The notes under the pieces are model-generated. The model ran no database searches, was not told where the DNA came from, and saw only the letters and a program-made list of their open reading frames with translations. Made by a program: the position numbers and the translations under genes. From positions 62,001 to 126,000 of the forward strand of contig QMIT01000001.1 in assembly GCA_024434115.1 (NCBI GenBank): a DNA stretch of 64,000 nucleotides, written 5' to 3'. This stretch comes from Chloroflexota bacterium. GTDB lineage: Bacteria > Chloroflexota > Anaerolineae > Aggregatilineales > J027. Within the stretch, counting starts at the first letter, position 1, and every line of letters begins with the position of its first letter. Positions 43,337-52,690 of this stretch are shown here, piece after piece.

Positions 43337-44131
43337 CTAGCGATTTAATTCCGTTGAGCCATCCATCCGACGGTAGCGGCTGATTTTATAATCCACAATC
43401 GCACGCGCTTTGACATAGCCACGTGAGCCGACTACGTAGTCCACCAAGACCTCAAATTCGGCGTCATGAGTCATGGCACGTAGGGCGCTCATATTGGGGG
43501 CGAATTTGTTGGTGGCATCCCCTGCCAAGGTGTCCTGTGGATAGTATTGCATCAGAGGTGTATCAATCAAACTCATCGAGAGTTTACCCATCGGGAGGAA
43601 AGAGCCATCATTGAGTTGGAAATAGTTATCAATCAAGTGGGTTTCGGTGAACAATAATGCCCCCGGTCGGGAAACAGACCGAATTTTGTCGAGTGCCAAC
43701 ATAGGATGACGCAGGTGATAGAGCACCCCTAGAAACAGGATCAGATCAAACTGCCCAAGTTTTTGGGGAGATAGATCATAGACGTTTTCCACCACAAAGG
43801 TCGTTTTGCTGCCGAGGATTTCGCTGACAATCGAGTAGCCAGTGGTGGTGGGGAGGGCATAGTCAATACCAACGACCTCAGCGCCGCGTCGCTCCAGTTC
43901 GAACATAAAATAGCCGTCCCGACATCCAATATCCAGAACACGCATCCCTTTGGCATTTCGGGGCAGACCCAACATATCTAAATGCGAGAGCATTTCATCT
44001 GAATTGTTCAGACCGGGCGTGATAATATCGCCGGGTAGCTTAATGCGATGATACCAAGGGCTGAATCCCGCGATCATGGATTCGATTTGGTTCTTATCAG
44101 TGATAGGCGCAGAAATTGGCGCTTTGGTCAT
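43337..44131 (-). CDS. CmoB-like SAM methyltransferase, paralog without coiled coil
   Basis: 264 residues, similar throughout to residues 1-255 of the 41145 protein: PWYHRIKLPGDIITPGLN, GMRVLDIGCRDGYFMFELE, FDLILFLGVLYHLRHPML and FTETHLIDNY. It has no coiled coil. The start overlaps the stop of the large glycosyltransferase gene by 4 nt (ATGA). In a polysaccharide operon two such enzymes may act on different sugars or positions, or one may methylate the end of the chain. Confidence 0.85.
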   Translation of the reverse strand: MTKAPISAPITDKNQIESMIAGFSPWYHRIKLPGDIITPGLNNSDEMLSHLDMLGLPRNAKGMRVLDIGCRDGYFMFELERRGAEVVGIDYALPTTTGYSIVSEILGSKTTFVVENVYDLSPQKLGQFDLILFLGVLYHLRHPMLALDKIRSVSRPGALLFTETHLIDNYFQLNDGSFLPMGKLSMSLIDTPLMQYYPQDTLAGDATNKFAPNMSALRAMTHDAEFEVLVDYVVGSRGYVKARAIVDYKISRYRRMDGSTELNR

Positions 44132-46929
44132 TTTGAAAGCCTCTTCAGAATATAACGGATGCGATTGGCGGTAGCTTCGCCGACCACCTGTGGGTTGTGA
44201 AACCGCCGCATGTATTCAGCCGCCGCACGGCCTTTTTCTGCTGCGATTTCAGGATGTTCGTAGACTTCGCGCAGTGCTTTGGCAGCGGCATGAATATCGG
44301 GTTCGGCCCACACATTCCCGGCACGATAGGGATGATAATTTTCGGTAATCGTCACAAGGTCATATGGGATCAAGTAGCTGGTGTTAATGTTCATAAAATC
44401 CATATTACCAGAGTAGGCCGTACCGATGACGGGACGCCCCATGGTCATCGCCTCGGCCAATGTCATGCCATACCCTTCGGAACGATGTAGGGAGATATAG
44501 ACATCGCAGGTTTTGATTAGGGCATAGGTGTCTTCACGCGAGAGATAATCTTCGAGCAAAATTCCATTGACCTGACTTAGCTCCTCCCGTAGACGGGTGG
44601 CCTCCGCAGGGAAGTTGCCGATGCGGTTGACCTTGATGATCAGACGGGCCTTTTCCCTGCGTTCTTCGGGGGTGAAGGCTTCGGCAAAGGCGCGAATCGT
44701 GGCCCAAGGATTTTTGCGCTCGATGATGCTGTCGGCATTAAAAACGAACAGCGCGAGAAAGGCATCTTCGGGTAGGCCGAACTTGGTACGGCTGAATACT
44801 TTAGGCAGTTCGATTGGAAACGAGACAGGCATTAGCACAACGGGCACAGGCGCACTTTTGGCAATGGCTCGCTGCACAAAGCCGCTGAATACCCAAATTT
44901 CGTTATACACATCAAAACAATGCTGCCAATCGTCTGGAAAATGATCGAGTTCCCACGCCCAATAGCCAATATTGTAATGTTTTTCATAGACATGCTGGGG
45001 GAGAACATCACGGACAGGGAAGGTCATGTCGGCATTGACTTGGAACACGTTGACGGTGTAGGGGGTGCCTTGGTGATATTGATCAGCCGTAAAATCTTCT
45101 TTGCGGGCTGGATCATAGGCTTCTACGGGCAAAGCCGCGATTGGAAAATTCACGGCTTCAAGAGATTTCATCAGATTGCGGGCGATTTGACCAATGCCTG
45201 TTTCGGAGCGAATAAAACCAACAATATTGGTGCCCTCATTAATTTCAAGGTCGTCCGGCGGTTTGCTGCTCGGCGCTAAGAGGTGTGGAGAGGCAGGTTG
45301 GAGTGGTGGCTTATTCGGATATTGGAAACCGCTGGCAATGGTGTTCATGCGCGGGAATTGGGCATAAAAACGAGCCGTCATGATGAGACGCAGACCGACC
45401 ATGCGGCGCACCTGATTGAGTACCCCCATCTGCAAAAGCTGGCGGCGAATTGTCCCATAGAATCCACCCGGCCCAGTATAGATAGCAGGTGGGGCATCCA
45501 AAAGGTTTGGCGGTAAGAATGGTTTTACGCTGGCAGGGAAACGGCGATAGTAGCGCACGGTTTGTGTCCAACGCCCGCCCATGCCAGATGGGGCGAGGTG
45601 AGGTGAAAGGATACCCCCTGATAGCGTATGGCGTCCGTTGTTGGCTTCGATGATGGTCTCGGAAATGTTGATTTGCTCGGCCCGCTTCACTTTTTTGAGA
45701 GATGCTTTAATCGGTGCGCGGTAGAAGGGGTGGAAAATCGCCTCGGTGCTTTCATTCAGTACAAACCAATTGGCATAGGCGATCTCGTTGATTTCCGAGA
45801 GGCTAGGGAAGGCTTCTTTAAGATAGGTTGCGACCTCACGTAATGTCAAAAGATAGGGCGACACATAGCCGTTGGGTATTGGTGAGGTTGCCCATTCACG
45901 GAAATTTTGGGGCGATTCAATATCGTAGGGATCGGGCCAACGTTGACCATCTATGTCCTGCATCCGCAAACAGATGCGCAAAATATCCGGGATTGGAACC
46001 CCATCGCTAAATTTGCCGTAAAAATAGGGCAGCTTGCGTGTATTGTGATAGTCATTATCAATCAGGCGTTGACGATAATCCGCAAAAATCTGGTGATAGG
46101 CCGCGTTGAGTTGTGACATCACGAAGCGATCCTGATGTTTGGAGACCGCATCGAGGTTGTCCACCGAAAAGCCGCTGAAATGGAAAAAGATAAGAGGATT
46201 TTCGGGGCGATCTACACAATATCCATCAGGGCCATGTTGTAAATCGCGTGTCTTGAAATTCCAATAGGCAAGGTTGTAGCCGGGGTTGCGTAAAATATAG
46301 ACCCCGTCATAAAGACTTGGCATCAGATCGGCCCAATGCTGATCTACAAACATGCCTTTGTCAATTTCACGGGTGCAATTGTTATAGAGACGTTTTTGCC
46401 ACCACTGGAGCAGTTCGCGCCATTGATATTTGCGGGCAAGGGCGATGAAACCCAGATTGAACGTTCCCGCCTGCAAAATGTTGAGTTCGGAGGGTGAAAA
46501 GTCATCATCGAGCGGGTCAAGCAAATGAGGCGTCAAGACGACCCCATGCTCATCCAACAGATTGAGAAGTTCATCTAACTGATGATAAATCACGATGTCA
46601 GGGTCGAAATAGATGACTTTTTGGGCTTTAAAACGGTCAAAAAGGACTTCCAAGAGATAGGGTTTGACCGCCGTATTGAGTTCCATGATGTCATACTTCA
46701 TGGCGAAATGAGACCAGCGTGGGATGCCCAAATCTTGGGCCAACATCGTCTGAAAATTCTCGGCGGCAGGGTCAAAGTCACCCTCAATAATATCCACCAA
46801 CAACACCACAGGATAAATGTTGTCGTGGAACTGCCGCAGCGAATTTACCAATGTGCGGGCCGCCGCGAGATAATTTTTTGAGATGATGGTGCAGGCGATG
46901 GTCGCGTTGGGTGGAATTGTATTGGTCAT
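44128..46929 (-). CDS. Dual-domain glycosyltransferase (GT8-like plus GT4)
   Basis: About 933 residues from ATG 46929 (MTNTIPPNATIACTI); an upstream TTG at 46974 would add 15. Residues 1-300 look like a GT8/GT-A nucleotide-sugar transferase: IISKNYLAAARTLVNSL, VIYFDPDIVIY (D-x-D metal site) and QAGTFNLGFIAL. Residues about 570-930 are a GT4 enzyme: NIVGFIRSETGIGQIARNL, FVFNADSIIERKNPW, and RSEGYGMTLAEAMTMGRPVIGT with the E-x7-E pair. Two different sugars could be added by one protein. It leads the methylation operon. Confidence 0.85.
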   Translation of the reverse strand: MTNTIPPNATIACTIISKNYLAAARTLVNSLRQFHDNIYPVVLLVDIIEGDFDPAAENFQTMLAQDLGIPRWSHFAMKYDIMELNTAVKPYLLEVLFDRFKAQKVIYFDPDIVIYHQLDELLNLLDEHGVVLTPHLLDPLDDDFSPSELNILQAGTFNLGFIALARKYQWRELLQWWQKRLYNNCTREIDKGMFVDQHWADLMPSLYDGVYILRNPGYNLAYWNFKTRDLQHGPDGYCVDRPENPLIFFHFSGFSVDNLDAVSKHQDRFVMSQLNAAYHQIFADYRQRLIDNDYHNTRKLPYFYGKFSDGVPIPDILRICLRMQDIDGQRWPDPYDIESPQNFREWATSPIPNGYVSPYLLTLREVATYLKEAFPSLSEINEIAYANWFVLNESTEAIFHPFYRAPIKASLKKVKRAEQINISETIIEANNGRHTLSGGILSPHLAPSGMGGRWTQTVRYYRRFPASVKPFLPPNLLDAPPAIYTGPGGFYGTIRRQLLQMGVLNQVRRMVGLRLIMTARFYAQFPRMNTIASGFQYPNKPPLQPASPHLLAPSSKPPDDLEINEGTNIVGFIRSETGIGQIARNLMKSLEAVNFPIAALPVEAYDPARKEDFTADQYHQGTPYTVNVFQVNADMTFPVRDVLPQHVYEKHYNIGYWAWELDHFPDDWQHCFDVYNEIWVFSGFVQRAIAKSAPVPVVLMPVSFPIELPKVFSRTKFGLPEDAFLALFVFNADSIIERKNPWATIRAFAEAFTPEERREKARLIIKVNRIGNFPAEATRLREELSQVNGILLEDYLSREDTYALIKTCDVYISLHRSEGYGMTLAEAMTMGRPVIGTAYSGNMDFMNINTSYLIPYDLVTITENYHPYRAGNVWAEPDIHAAAKALREVYEHPEIAAEKGRAAAEYMRRFHNPQVVGEATANRIRYILKRLSK

Positions 46930-47059
46930 AAGTATATTTAAAATGACTACTCCAAGAAGTATGGCCCCAATCAAATTCAGCCGTTCATCTTAACCTAATT
47001 TTGGAGGTTGCTCAATCCCTTTCTGCGCTATTGGCAGATGACACAAAGTTACTAGACAC

Positions 47060-47087
47060 AAAAAAGGGCAGGTTGAAGCACCTGCCC
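47060..47087 (-). terminator. Terminator of the propeller protein gene
   Basis: Minus strand GGGCAGGT, loop GCTTCA, ACCTGCCC, TTTTTT. It is 25 nt after the stop codon of the 47113 gene. Confidence 0.9.
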
Positions 47088-47112
47088 AGAGTGGTTACAG
47101 CGGATTGGACGA

Positions 47113-49614
47113 TTAGCGCCACGAGCCTGCGGCAATCGAGGTTGTGCCCAGCGGATTACCCGCTTGTTGGGTTGTCCATAGCCCAGAATTCCAATCGAGG
47201 TCTTGGCGGTACCAGAAGTTACCAGTGCCCGTATAGAAGAGGCCGAAACTATCTTGTAGATTGTGGTTCCAGTCACCACAGGTGAACAAACCTTCAGGGG
47301 CTTCGGGTGTGCCGATATATTGGGCACGGTCGAAAGCCGAATAGCTGAGCCAAAGGCCGGGTTCAGGTGGATAGGGAGCGCGGTCGGTAAATGCGATAAA
47401 CGCACCGCGCCGGATGGCTACTGAATCAAGGCGATCATTGTTAAAGTTGCCTGCGCAGAATTGATGGGTGCCTGTAAACCCTTGATTATCGGGCAGCATC
47501 GTACTTAACCACTGGACACCCAGTGGCGGCGCAGTCCCGTTGGTGAGGTCGCAGGAATAGTAGAGGGCGAAGGCGGTGCCATAAGGTGGGTATTGGCCGC
47601 TGTCCACCACCCCAATACAATCATTCATGGTGCGGTAGTCGAAGCGACCCGCTACAACAGGTCGTCCGCCGCCTTGGAAACCAATCCATATCGCAAACCA
47701 TTGCGAGGTTGGCCCAAGCGCGTTGGTGTAGTAGAAGACACCATTGGTAGCCATGACCCCGGGAGTCTTGATCGAGTCTGTGTTCCAGTCACCCATGATC
47801 CATGCGCCGCCGACTGTTGCTGCCGGAGCGCCTATCGTGTAGGTATCACGGTCAAAGGTTGTCGAGGGGCTACTGAAATTTTTCCATATACTGGCTTGAC
47901 CCGCTTGGTATTGGAAAACTGCTAATTTATCGTCTGCACAGGAGAAGGTACTGGCATTGGCTGGATTGGTATAGGCTGAGACCGTATCATATGGAGGGAT
48001 ACCATCACCATCTACAAAACCACGTACTCGGTAGTAGAAGCGGGCACTGCATATTAGACCAGTGCTGGCATAGGTACTGACATTTGCTGCAGTCGCGTGG
48101 ATGATCTGCCAGCCATCTACACCATTTTCGGAACGCTCAATGCTAAAACCTGTCTCGTTGGTGGCATTATCAACCCATACGAGATTGATTTGGCTGCGCG
48201 AAACGGGTGTCACGACTAGGTTCGCGGGGGCAAAGAACGAACCAGACCCCGGTGAACGGTCGAAAATGAAAACGTCAGTACGGGAATTCAAGTCGCCACC
48301 CGTTCCAAGCAGATTATCGGCATCCGAAGTGAACGCAATGTAACGCCCATCGGTTGAAATGCTTGCTCGGAACGAGGAGAGGGTGCCGCCTGCACCAGTG
48401 GTGTTTTGTGAAATGCGGGAGGTTGCGTCTGTCGTGCGATTGCGCAGGAAAATATCCAGTTGATTTTCGGTATCGTTGTTGGTCAGGTTTGTGGCGTGCG
48501 ACTCAAAAGTAACGAGGTTACCATCGGTTGAAATTGAAGGATTTGATGATTCCCCGTCGGACGCGCTAGTACCATCAAAAGCCAACGAAACCAATTCCGT
48601 GATGCTTGTCACACGGTCACGCACATAAATATCGTTGACCCCATTATCGTCTATCGCATCAAACGAGGCGGTTGAAACAAAAACCACAAAACGCCCATCG
48701 GCTGAAATTTCTGGCCCCGCTTCGGCAAAGTTGTCAGGAGCCTGGGCACCGTTTGACGCCACCGAGGCAAGGGTCGTCGTATTGTTGATGAGATCACGGA
48801 TGAAAACATCCGGGTCGGCGGTGTCACCAGCGACGAGGTTAGAGGAGAATGACATATACGCGACGACACTTCCATCCCCAGAAATAGAGGGTTCGCGCGA
48901 CTCACTATTCCCTTGCTGTCCGGCGGTGCTGATTGAGAGGAGGGTAGTGGTATTGGCAGTGAGGTCACGTAGATAGATGTCGGACAGTCCACCATTGGCA
49001 TCTGTGCCGCCGACAAAATTCGCACCCGATTCAAAGGCTACAAAACGTCCGTCACCCGAAATGACCGGGTTAAATGAATGGAGACTCAGTCCTCCTTGTA
49101 CACCTCCGCTAGTGACCGAAACACGGGTCGTGGTGTTGGTTGAGCGGTCACGTAAGAAAATGTCTTCCGCGTTGTTGGTGTCCCCCGACACGAGATTGTT
49201 GGCTAGTGATTGGTAGACCACATAGCGTCCGTCGTTCGAGATTTGCGGATTGGTTGAGGGGCCTCCAGTGGCCTGTACTCCTGCACTCGATAATGAAATG
49301 CGTCTGGTGGTGCAATTCAACTGGTCGTGTACAAAAATATCGGTGACACCGTTGGTATCGTTTGCGACCAAGTTGTCCGAGTCTGAGGCGAATACGATAA
49401 AGCGCCCGTCACTTGAAATACGGGCGGGGTCAGAATCACCATTGCCGACATTCGTGCCATTGTCGCTGATAGAGACACGATACATGGCACCCGTTGCACA
49501 CCCTTGAGCAAGCGCGACGGGGGGGGCATGTTCTGGCAAGACGCCAATCACCACCATCCAGCCGAGAATGAGAAGGGTAAACCATCTTTTTCTATGGAGA
49601 GACTTATTTCTCAT
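47113..49614 (-). CDS. Secreted TolB-like propeller protein with FN3 and FG-GAP-like module
   Basis: 833 residues from ATG 49614, six nt after GGAAAG. Signal peptide first. Residues about 45-430 hold seven or so PD40-like blades, each with I-S-x-D-G-R-x-V-x-F-x-S, then N-D-x-x-D-I-F-x-R-D and a T-T-x-x-V-S strand; such turns often bind calcium. A fibronectin-III domain follows (about 440-545: PANLVVTPVSRSQINLVWVD). Residues about 560-833 are the FG-GAP-like module shared with three other proteins here (GDWNTDSIKTPG, NDCIGVVDSGQYPPYG). No catalytic residues seen. Confidence 0.82.
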   Translation of the reverse strand: MRNKSLHRKRWFTLLILGWMVVIGVLPEHAPPVALAQGCATGAMYRVSISDNGTNVGNGDSDPARISSDGRFIVFASDSDNLVANDTNGVTDIFVHDQLNCTTRRISLSSAGVQATGGPSTNPQISNDGRYVVYQSLANNLVSGDTNNAEDIFLRDRSTNTTTRVSVTSGGVQGGLSLHSFNPVISGDGRFVAFESGANFVGGTDANGGLSDIYLRDLTANTTTLLSISTAGQQGNSESREPSISGDGSVVAYMSFSSNLVAGDTADPDVFIRDLINNTTTLASVASNGAQAPDNFAEAGPEISADGRFVVFVSTASFDAIDDNGVNDIYVRDRVTSITELVSLAFDGTSASDGESSNPSISTDGNLVTFESHATNLTNNDTENQLDIFLRNRTTDATSRISQNTTGAGGTLSSFRASISTDGRYIAFTSDADNLLGTGGDLNSRTDVFIFDRSPGSGSFFAPANLVVTPVSRSQINLVWVDNATNETGFSIERSENGVDGWQIIHATAANVSTYASTGLICSARFYYRVRGFVDGDGIPPYDTVSAYTNPANASTFSCADDKLAVFQYQAGQASIWKNFSSPSTTFDRDTYTIGAPAATVGGAWIMGDWNTDSIKTPGVMATNGVFYYTNALGPTSQWFAIWIGFQGGGRPVVAGRFDYRTMNDCIGVVDSGQYPPYGTAFALYYSCDLTNGTAPPLGVQWLSTMLPDNQGFTGTHQFCAGNFNNDRLDSVAIRRGAFIAFTDRAPYPPEPGLWLSYSAFDRAQYIGTPEAPEGLFTCGDWNHNLQDSFGLFYTGTGNFWYRQDLDWNSGLWTTQQAGNPLGTTSIAAGSWR

Positions 49615-49738
49615 GCTTATCTTTCCGATCACCCAACCACTAGGTTCTCAATGTTATGTTAATTTTATTGAGAGATTGTCATAAATCCGGTTTATGCCTT
49701 AAATTGGCCCAATACACATGTTTTGTAAATGGTAGATT

Positions 49739-49786
49739 AGATTCCAGCAATTCTTCTTAATTGTAAATCAAAAATCACTGGAATCT
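49739..49786. other. Nested inverted repeat in intergenic gap
   Basis: AGATTCCAG (49739) pairs with CTGGAATCT (49778); inside, CAATT-CTTCTT-AATTG forms a small hairpin. It is 36 bp beyond the metalloprotease stop codon. There is no T-run, so its role is unclear. Confidence 0.4.
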
Positions 49787-49821
49787 GTAGAAAGTTAGCG
49801 AATTGAAATTGTTAGAGTCTG

Positions 49822-52488
49822 TCAGGGAGTTGTTTGCCTCTCATTAGCATTTTCGTCTGTGCCGATGCTGAAAGCGTCAACCGCCACTGGGCCACTCAGC
49901 GATACAATGCGGAGGGTGTGTTCACCGGGTTCCAAATAATTGATGAGGCTGCTAAGGCGATAAGCGGTGGTGGAATCTGGGAGAATGATGGTACGGACAG
50001 CGACATCATCAACCAAAATGGTGAATGAGGCAGGTGCTCCCACTTGGGCATAGATGATCTCCACTGAACTGCCATTGAAGCTGTATTCAAGGCTCTGTTC
50101 CGCTGAAGTGGTCACTAAGTAGCCCCCGCCGCTTGATTCAGGCGAATTCACCAACTGCCATAACCCGTCTTGGTGGACGGCTGGGTCATTCGATTCGATA
50201 GTGCTAGGTGCCGATGTTTGGGATGGGGGGATGTCCGTTTGGCCGCCGCTACCACCACTGCCTGTCCCACCGGATCGCCAAGAGGTAACACTTAAGGACG
50301 ATGTGCCGATGGTGGTTGAAAGCCTTTGCAGACTATATTGGCCCGTATTCCATTGGACATCATTGCGACGGTAAAAATATCCATTGCCGTAATAAACGCC
50401 GAAACTATCAATCGCGTCATTGTTCCAGTCGCCGGATAGGAAAATGCCATAGTCATTGGTGCTGGGTGTGCCAAAATACTGCGCGAGATCGAACGCTGAT
50501 TCAAGGGTGGTGGGCGCGACATTGGTAAAAGCAATATATGGACCACGTCGCACCGCAATGGTGTCTATTCCATCGCCGTTGAAATCCCCCGCTGCAAATT
50601 GATGCGCCCCTAGCCCACTAAAGCCCGCATAGTCGCCCAATACAACACTTAACCATTGGAAGGTCAGGGCTGGGGTTGGGCCGCTGGTGAAATTGCAGGT
50701 GAAATAAAGCGCGAAGGCAGTCCCGTAGCCAGCATAATAGCCGCTGTCCACAACGCCGAGGCAATCGTTGGCAGCGCTGGTAAAACGACCTGCAACAGCG
50801 GGCCGACCCAATAGCCCAACCCAGATGCCACCCCAAGTGGCGGCGGTGGCGTTGCTGTTGGTGAAATAGAACACCCCATTTGACCCATAGAGGCCGGGGG
50901 TTTTGAGGCCGTCACCATTCCAGTCACCCATGACCCACTGACCCGTGACGGGCGCACCCCCCGGAAAGTTGGTGTAGGAACCCGCGACGGGGTTGTCTAG
51001 CAAGGAGTTGACAAGACTGACATTGCCATTGGTGTTGTTGAAGCGAGCCAGTGTATCTCCATAGACATTGCTGACCTGCACGGTATAACCTGTGTTGGTT
51101 TGCGATAGGACACGCATGGTGATGCCGTTGACGTTATCGGTGAAAACTTCGCCGGGCGTCCATTGGGCCGCCGCGTCATTAGGGTTGCTGTTGTTGTCAA
51201 TATCCACGACTTGGGCGGGTTGGCTGCGGCTACCGTTATTCAGAACATCGTGCAGGATCACGGCATTACCGGGCAGGATGGCATCGTAATATTGAGAGGG
51301 GGCCGGAGTGGAGCGACGAGCTTCGACCACATAAAAACGATTGGATACGCCATAGAAGGGCACTTGCACCATACGATACCCTGTTGTGTAGGGTTGATTG
51401 AGCCGTTCGAGGGTCACGGTTTGGGTTTGGCCGGGACTGACGGTCACTTTGGAGGCACCGGGAATCCAACCCAGCAAGGTATCGAGGTGGAACGAGTTTG
51501 TACCTTGCGGCAGACAGCCATAGGTTGGGTCATCCGCACCAGCCCGTCCGCAACTGCCCCAAGTGTCGCTCATGACGTCCCACTGTGAATCATAGGCCGC
51601 ACCATACGCACCAGATGAATGTGGCATCCCAATTGCATGACCCATTTCATGCACAAAGGGCGATTCGTTTTGCCACGCCCAACTGGGTAGCCATGTATAG
51701 CGATACCATGACACCCCATCTCGATTGAGAGGATAGCCGCCATAGCCGCCATAGGCCACATTTTGCATGGAGTGGTTGATAATCAGGTTGACACCGGAAT
51801 AGCTGGCAAAATTGACTTGAGCATCGGCAAGGCCTGTACATTCATTGTAGAGGGCTTGGCGTCCGGCACTGGTTGTGAGGTTATATGTCGAAGAAGTGCC
51901 CGACAGGTTAAACCAACCAAAAGTTGCTGATCCGGTGACGTTAAACAGACCACCCGACATTTGCTGCCAGTAGTGGTTGATGCCGGGATAGGACGCGCTG
52001 AAGAGGCCCGTGAAATAGGAAATCGGCTGTTCAGTGGCGCCATTGGAAACGCGACACAGAATATTGACAAATGGATAGTTTCCCCCGATACGGGCTGCTT
52101 GGGCTTGGGTGTCGCCCTCTTCGACAATACTAATCGTCCCCACCTTGATCGCTGGGCCAGCCCCATCCGCGCCTGCCGCGCCGCCTTCGACCTCGTAGCC
52201 GCTGATTTTCACAGTTTTGTCTTGCAGACGAGAGGCGGTGGATATATCGAGGAGCAGGGGAGTGATATTGCCTGCCTGATCCACTAGGGTGACATCGTAG
52301 TGGTAAGCAAGATCGGAACCCGGGCCGGGGTCGTGATGTAAAACGCCGAGCTTGCCGACAAGGGTAATCATTCCTTGACGATGGGGAGCGGCGGATGAAG
52401 GGTCGGTGAGTAGGAAGGTAACGCTTAGGCCTTCGATGAGGCTAAGAATGACTAGGACGGCGATTATCAACCATCGTTTGGGTAACAT
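49822..52488 (-). CDS. Secreted metzincin metalloprotease with shared C-terminal modules
   Basis: 888 residues. Signal peptide (WLIIAVLVILSLIEGLSVTFLL), then a beta-rich leader, then a protease domain with FVHEMGHAIGMPHSSG: the zinc motif HExxHxxGxxH, and a Met-turn at DVMSD. This is metzincin (M11 gametolysin or M6/M66-like). An RxxxP propeptide switch was not obvious. Residues about 478-735 are the FG-GAP-like module shared with three other proteins (GDWNGDGLKTPG, AAGDFNGDGIDT). Residues about 760-875 are the beta-sandwich module (SNDPAVHQDGLWQ to AVDAFS). Confidence 0.85.
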   Translation of the reverse strand: MLPKRWLIIAVLVILSLIEGLSVTFLLTDPSSAAPHRQGMITLVGKLGVLHHDPGPGSDLAYHYDVTLVDQAGNITPLLLDISTASRLQDKTVKISGYEVEGGAAGADGAGPAIKVGTISIVEEGDTQAQAARIGGNYPFVNILCRVSNGATEQPISYFTGLFSASYPGINHYWQQMSGGLFNVTGSATFGWFNLSGTSSTYNLTTSAGRQALYNECTGLADAQVNFASYSGVNLIINHSMQNVAYGGYGGYPLNRDGVSWYRYTWLPSWAWQNESPFVHEMGHAIGMPHSSGAYGAAYDSQWDVMSDTWGSCGRAGADDPTYGCLPQGTNSFHLDTLLGWIPGASKVTVSPGQTQTVTLERLNQPYTTGYRMVQVPFYGVSNRFYVVEARRSTPAPSQYYDAILPGNAVILHDVLNNGSRSQPAQVVDIDNNSNPNDAAAQWTPGEVFTDNVNGITMRVLSQTNTGYTVQVSNVYGDTLARFNNTNGNVSLVNSLLDNPVAGSYTNFPGGAPVTGQWVMGDWNGDGLKTPGLYGSNGVFYFTNSNATAATWGGIWVGLLGRPAVAGRFTSAANDCLGVVDSGYYAGYGTAFALYFTCNFTSGPTPALTFQWLSVVLGDYAGFSGLGAHQFAAGDFNGDGIDTIAVRRGPYIAFTNVAPTTLESAFDLAQYFGTPSTNDYGIFLSGDWNNDAIDSFGVYYGNGYFYRRNDVQWNTGQYSLQRLSTTIGTSSLSVTSWRSGGTGSGGSGGQTDIPPSQTSAPSTIESNDPAVHQDGLWQLVNSPESSGGGYLVTTSAEQSLEYSFNGSSVEIIYAQVGAPASFTILVDDVAVRTIILPDSTTAYRLSSLINYLEPGEHTLRIVSLSGPVAVDAFSIGTDENANERQTTP

Positions 52489-52617
52489 AGACGGCTGTGA
52501 TTCTCCCTATACTAAATTTCACAGAGTTCTCGGTCTGACAAATTAAAAATGAAATCAGAATTAAGAACTGATTATAAGTATAGTAAATACTCAAGTCTTT
52601 TGCAATGTTTGGGCCAA

Positions 52618-52667
52618 TATCCCCCTCCGCTTGATTCATATGATGAACCTAGACGAAAAGGGGGATA
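52618..52667. other. Nested inverted repeat between protease genes
   Basis: TATCCCCC (52618) pairs with GGGGGATA (52660); inside, TTCAT-ATG-ATGAA. It follows the subtilase stop codon by 24 bp on the minus strand. Without a T-run it is a weak terminator candidate at best. Confidence 0.4.
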
Positions 52668-52690
52668 AGGCTTGTTAGAGGGGATTTAAT

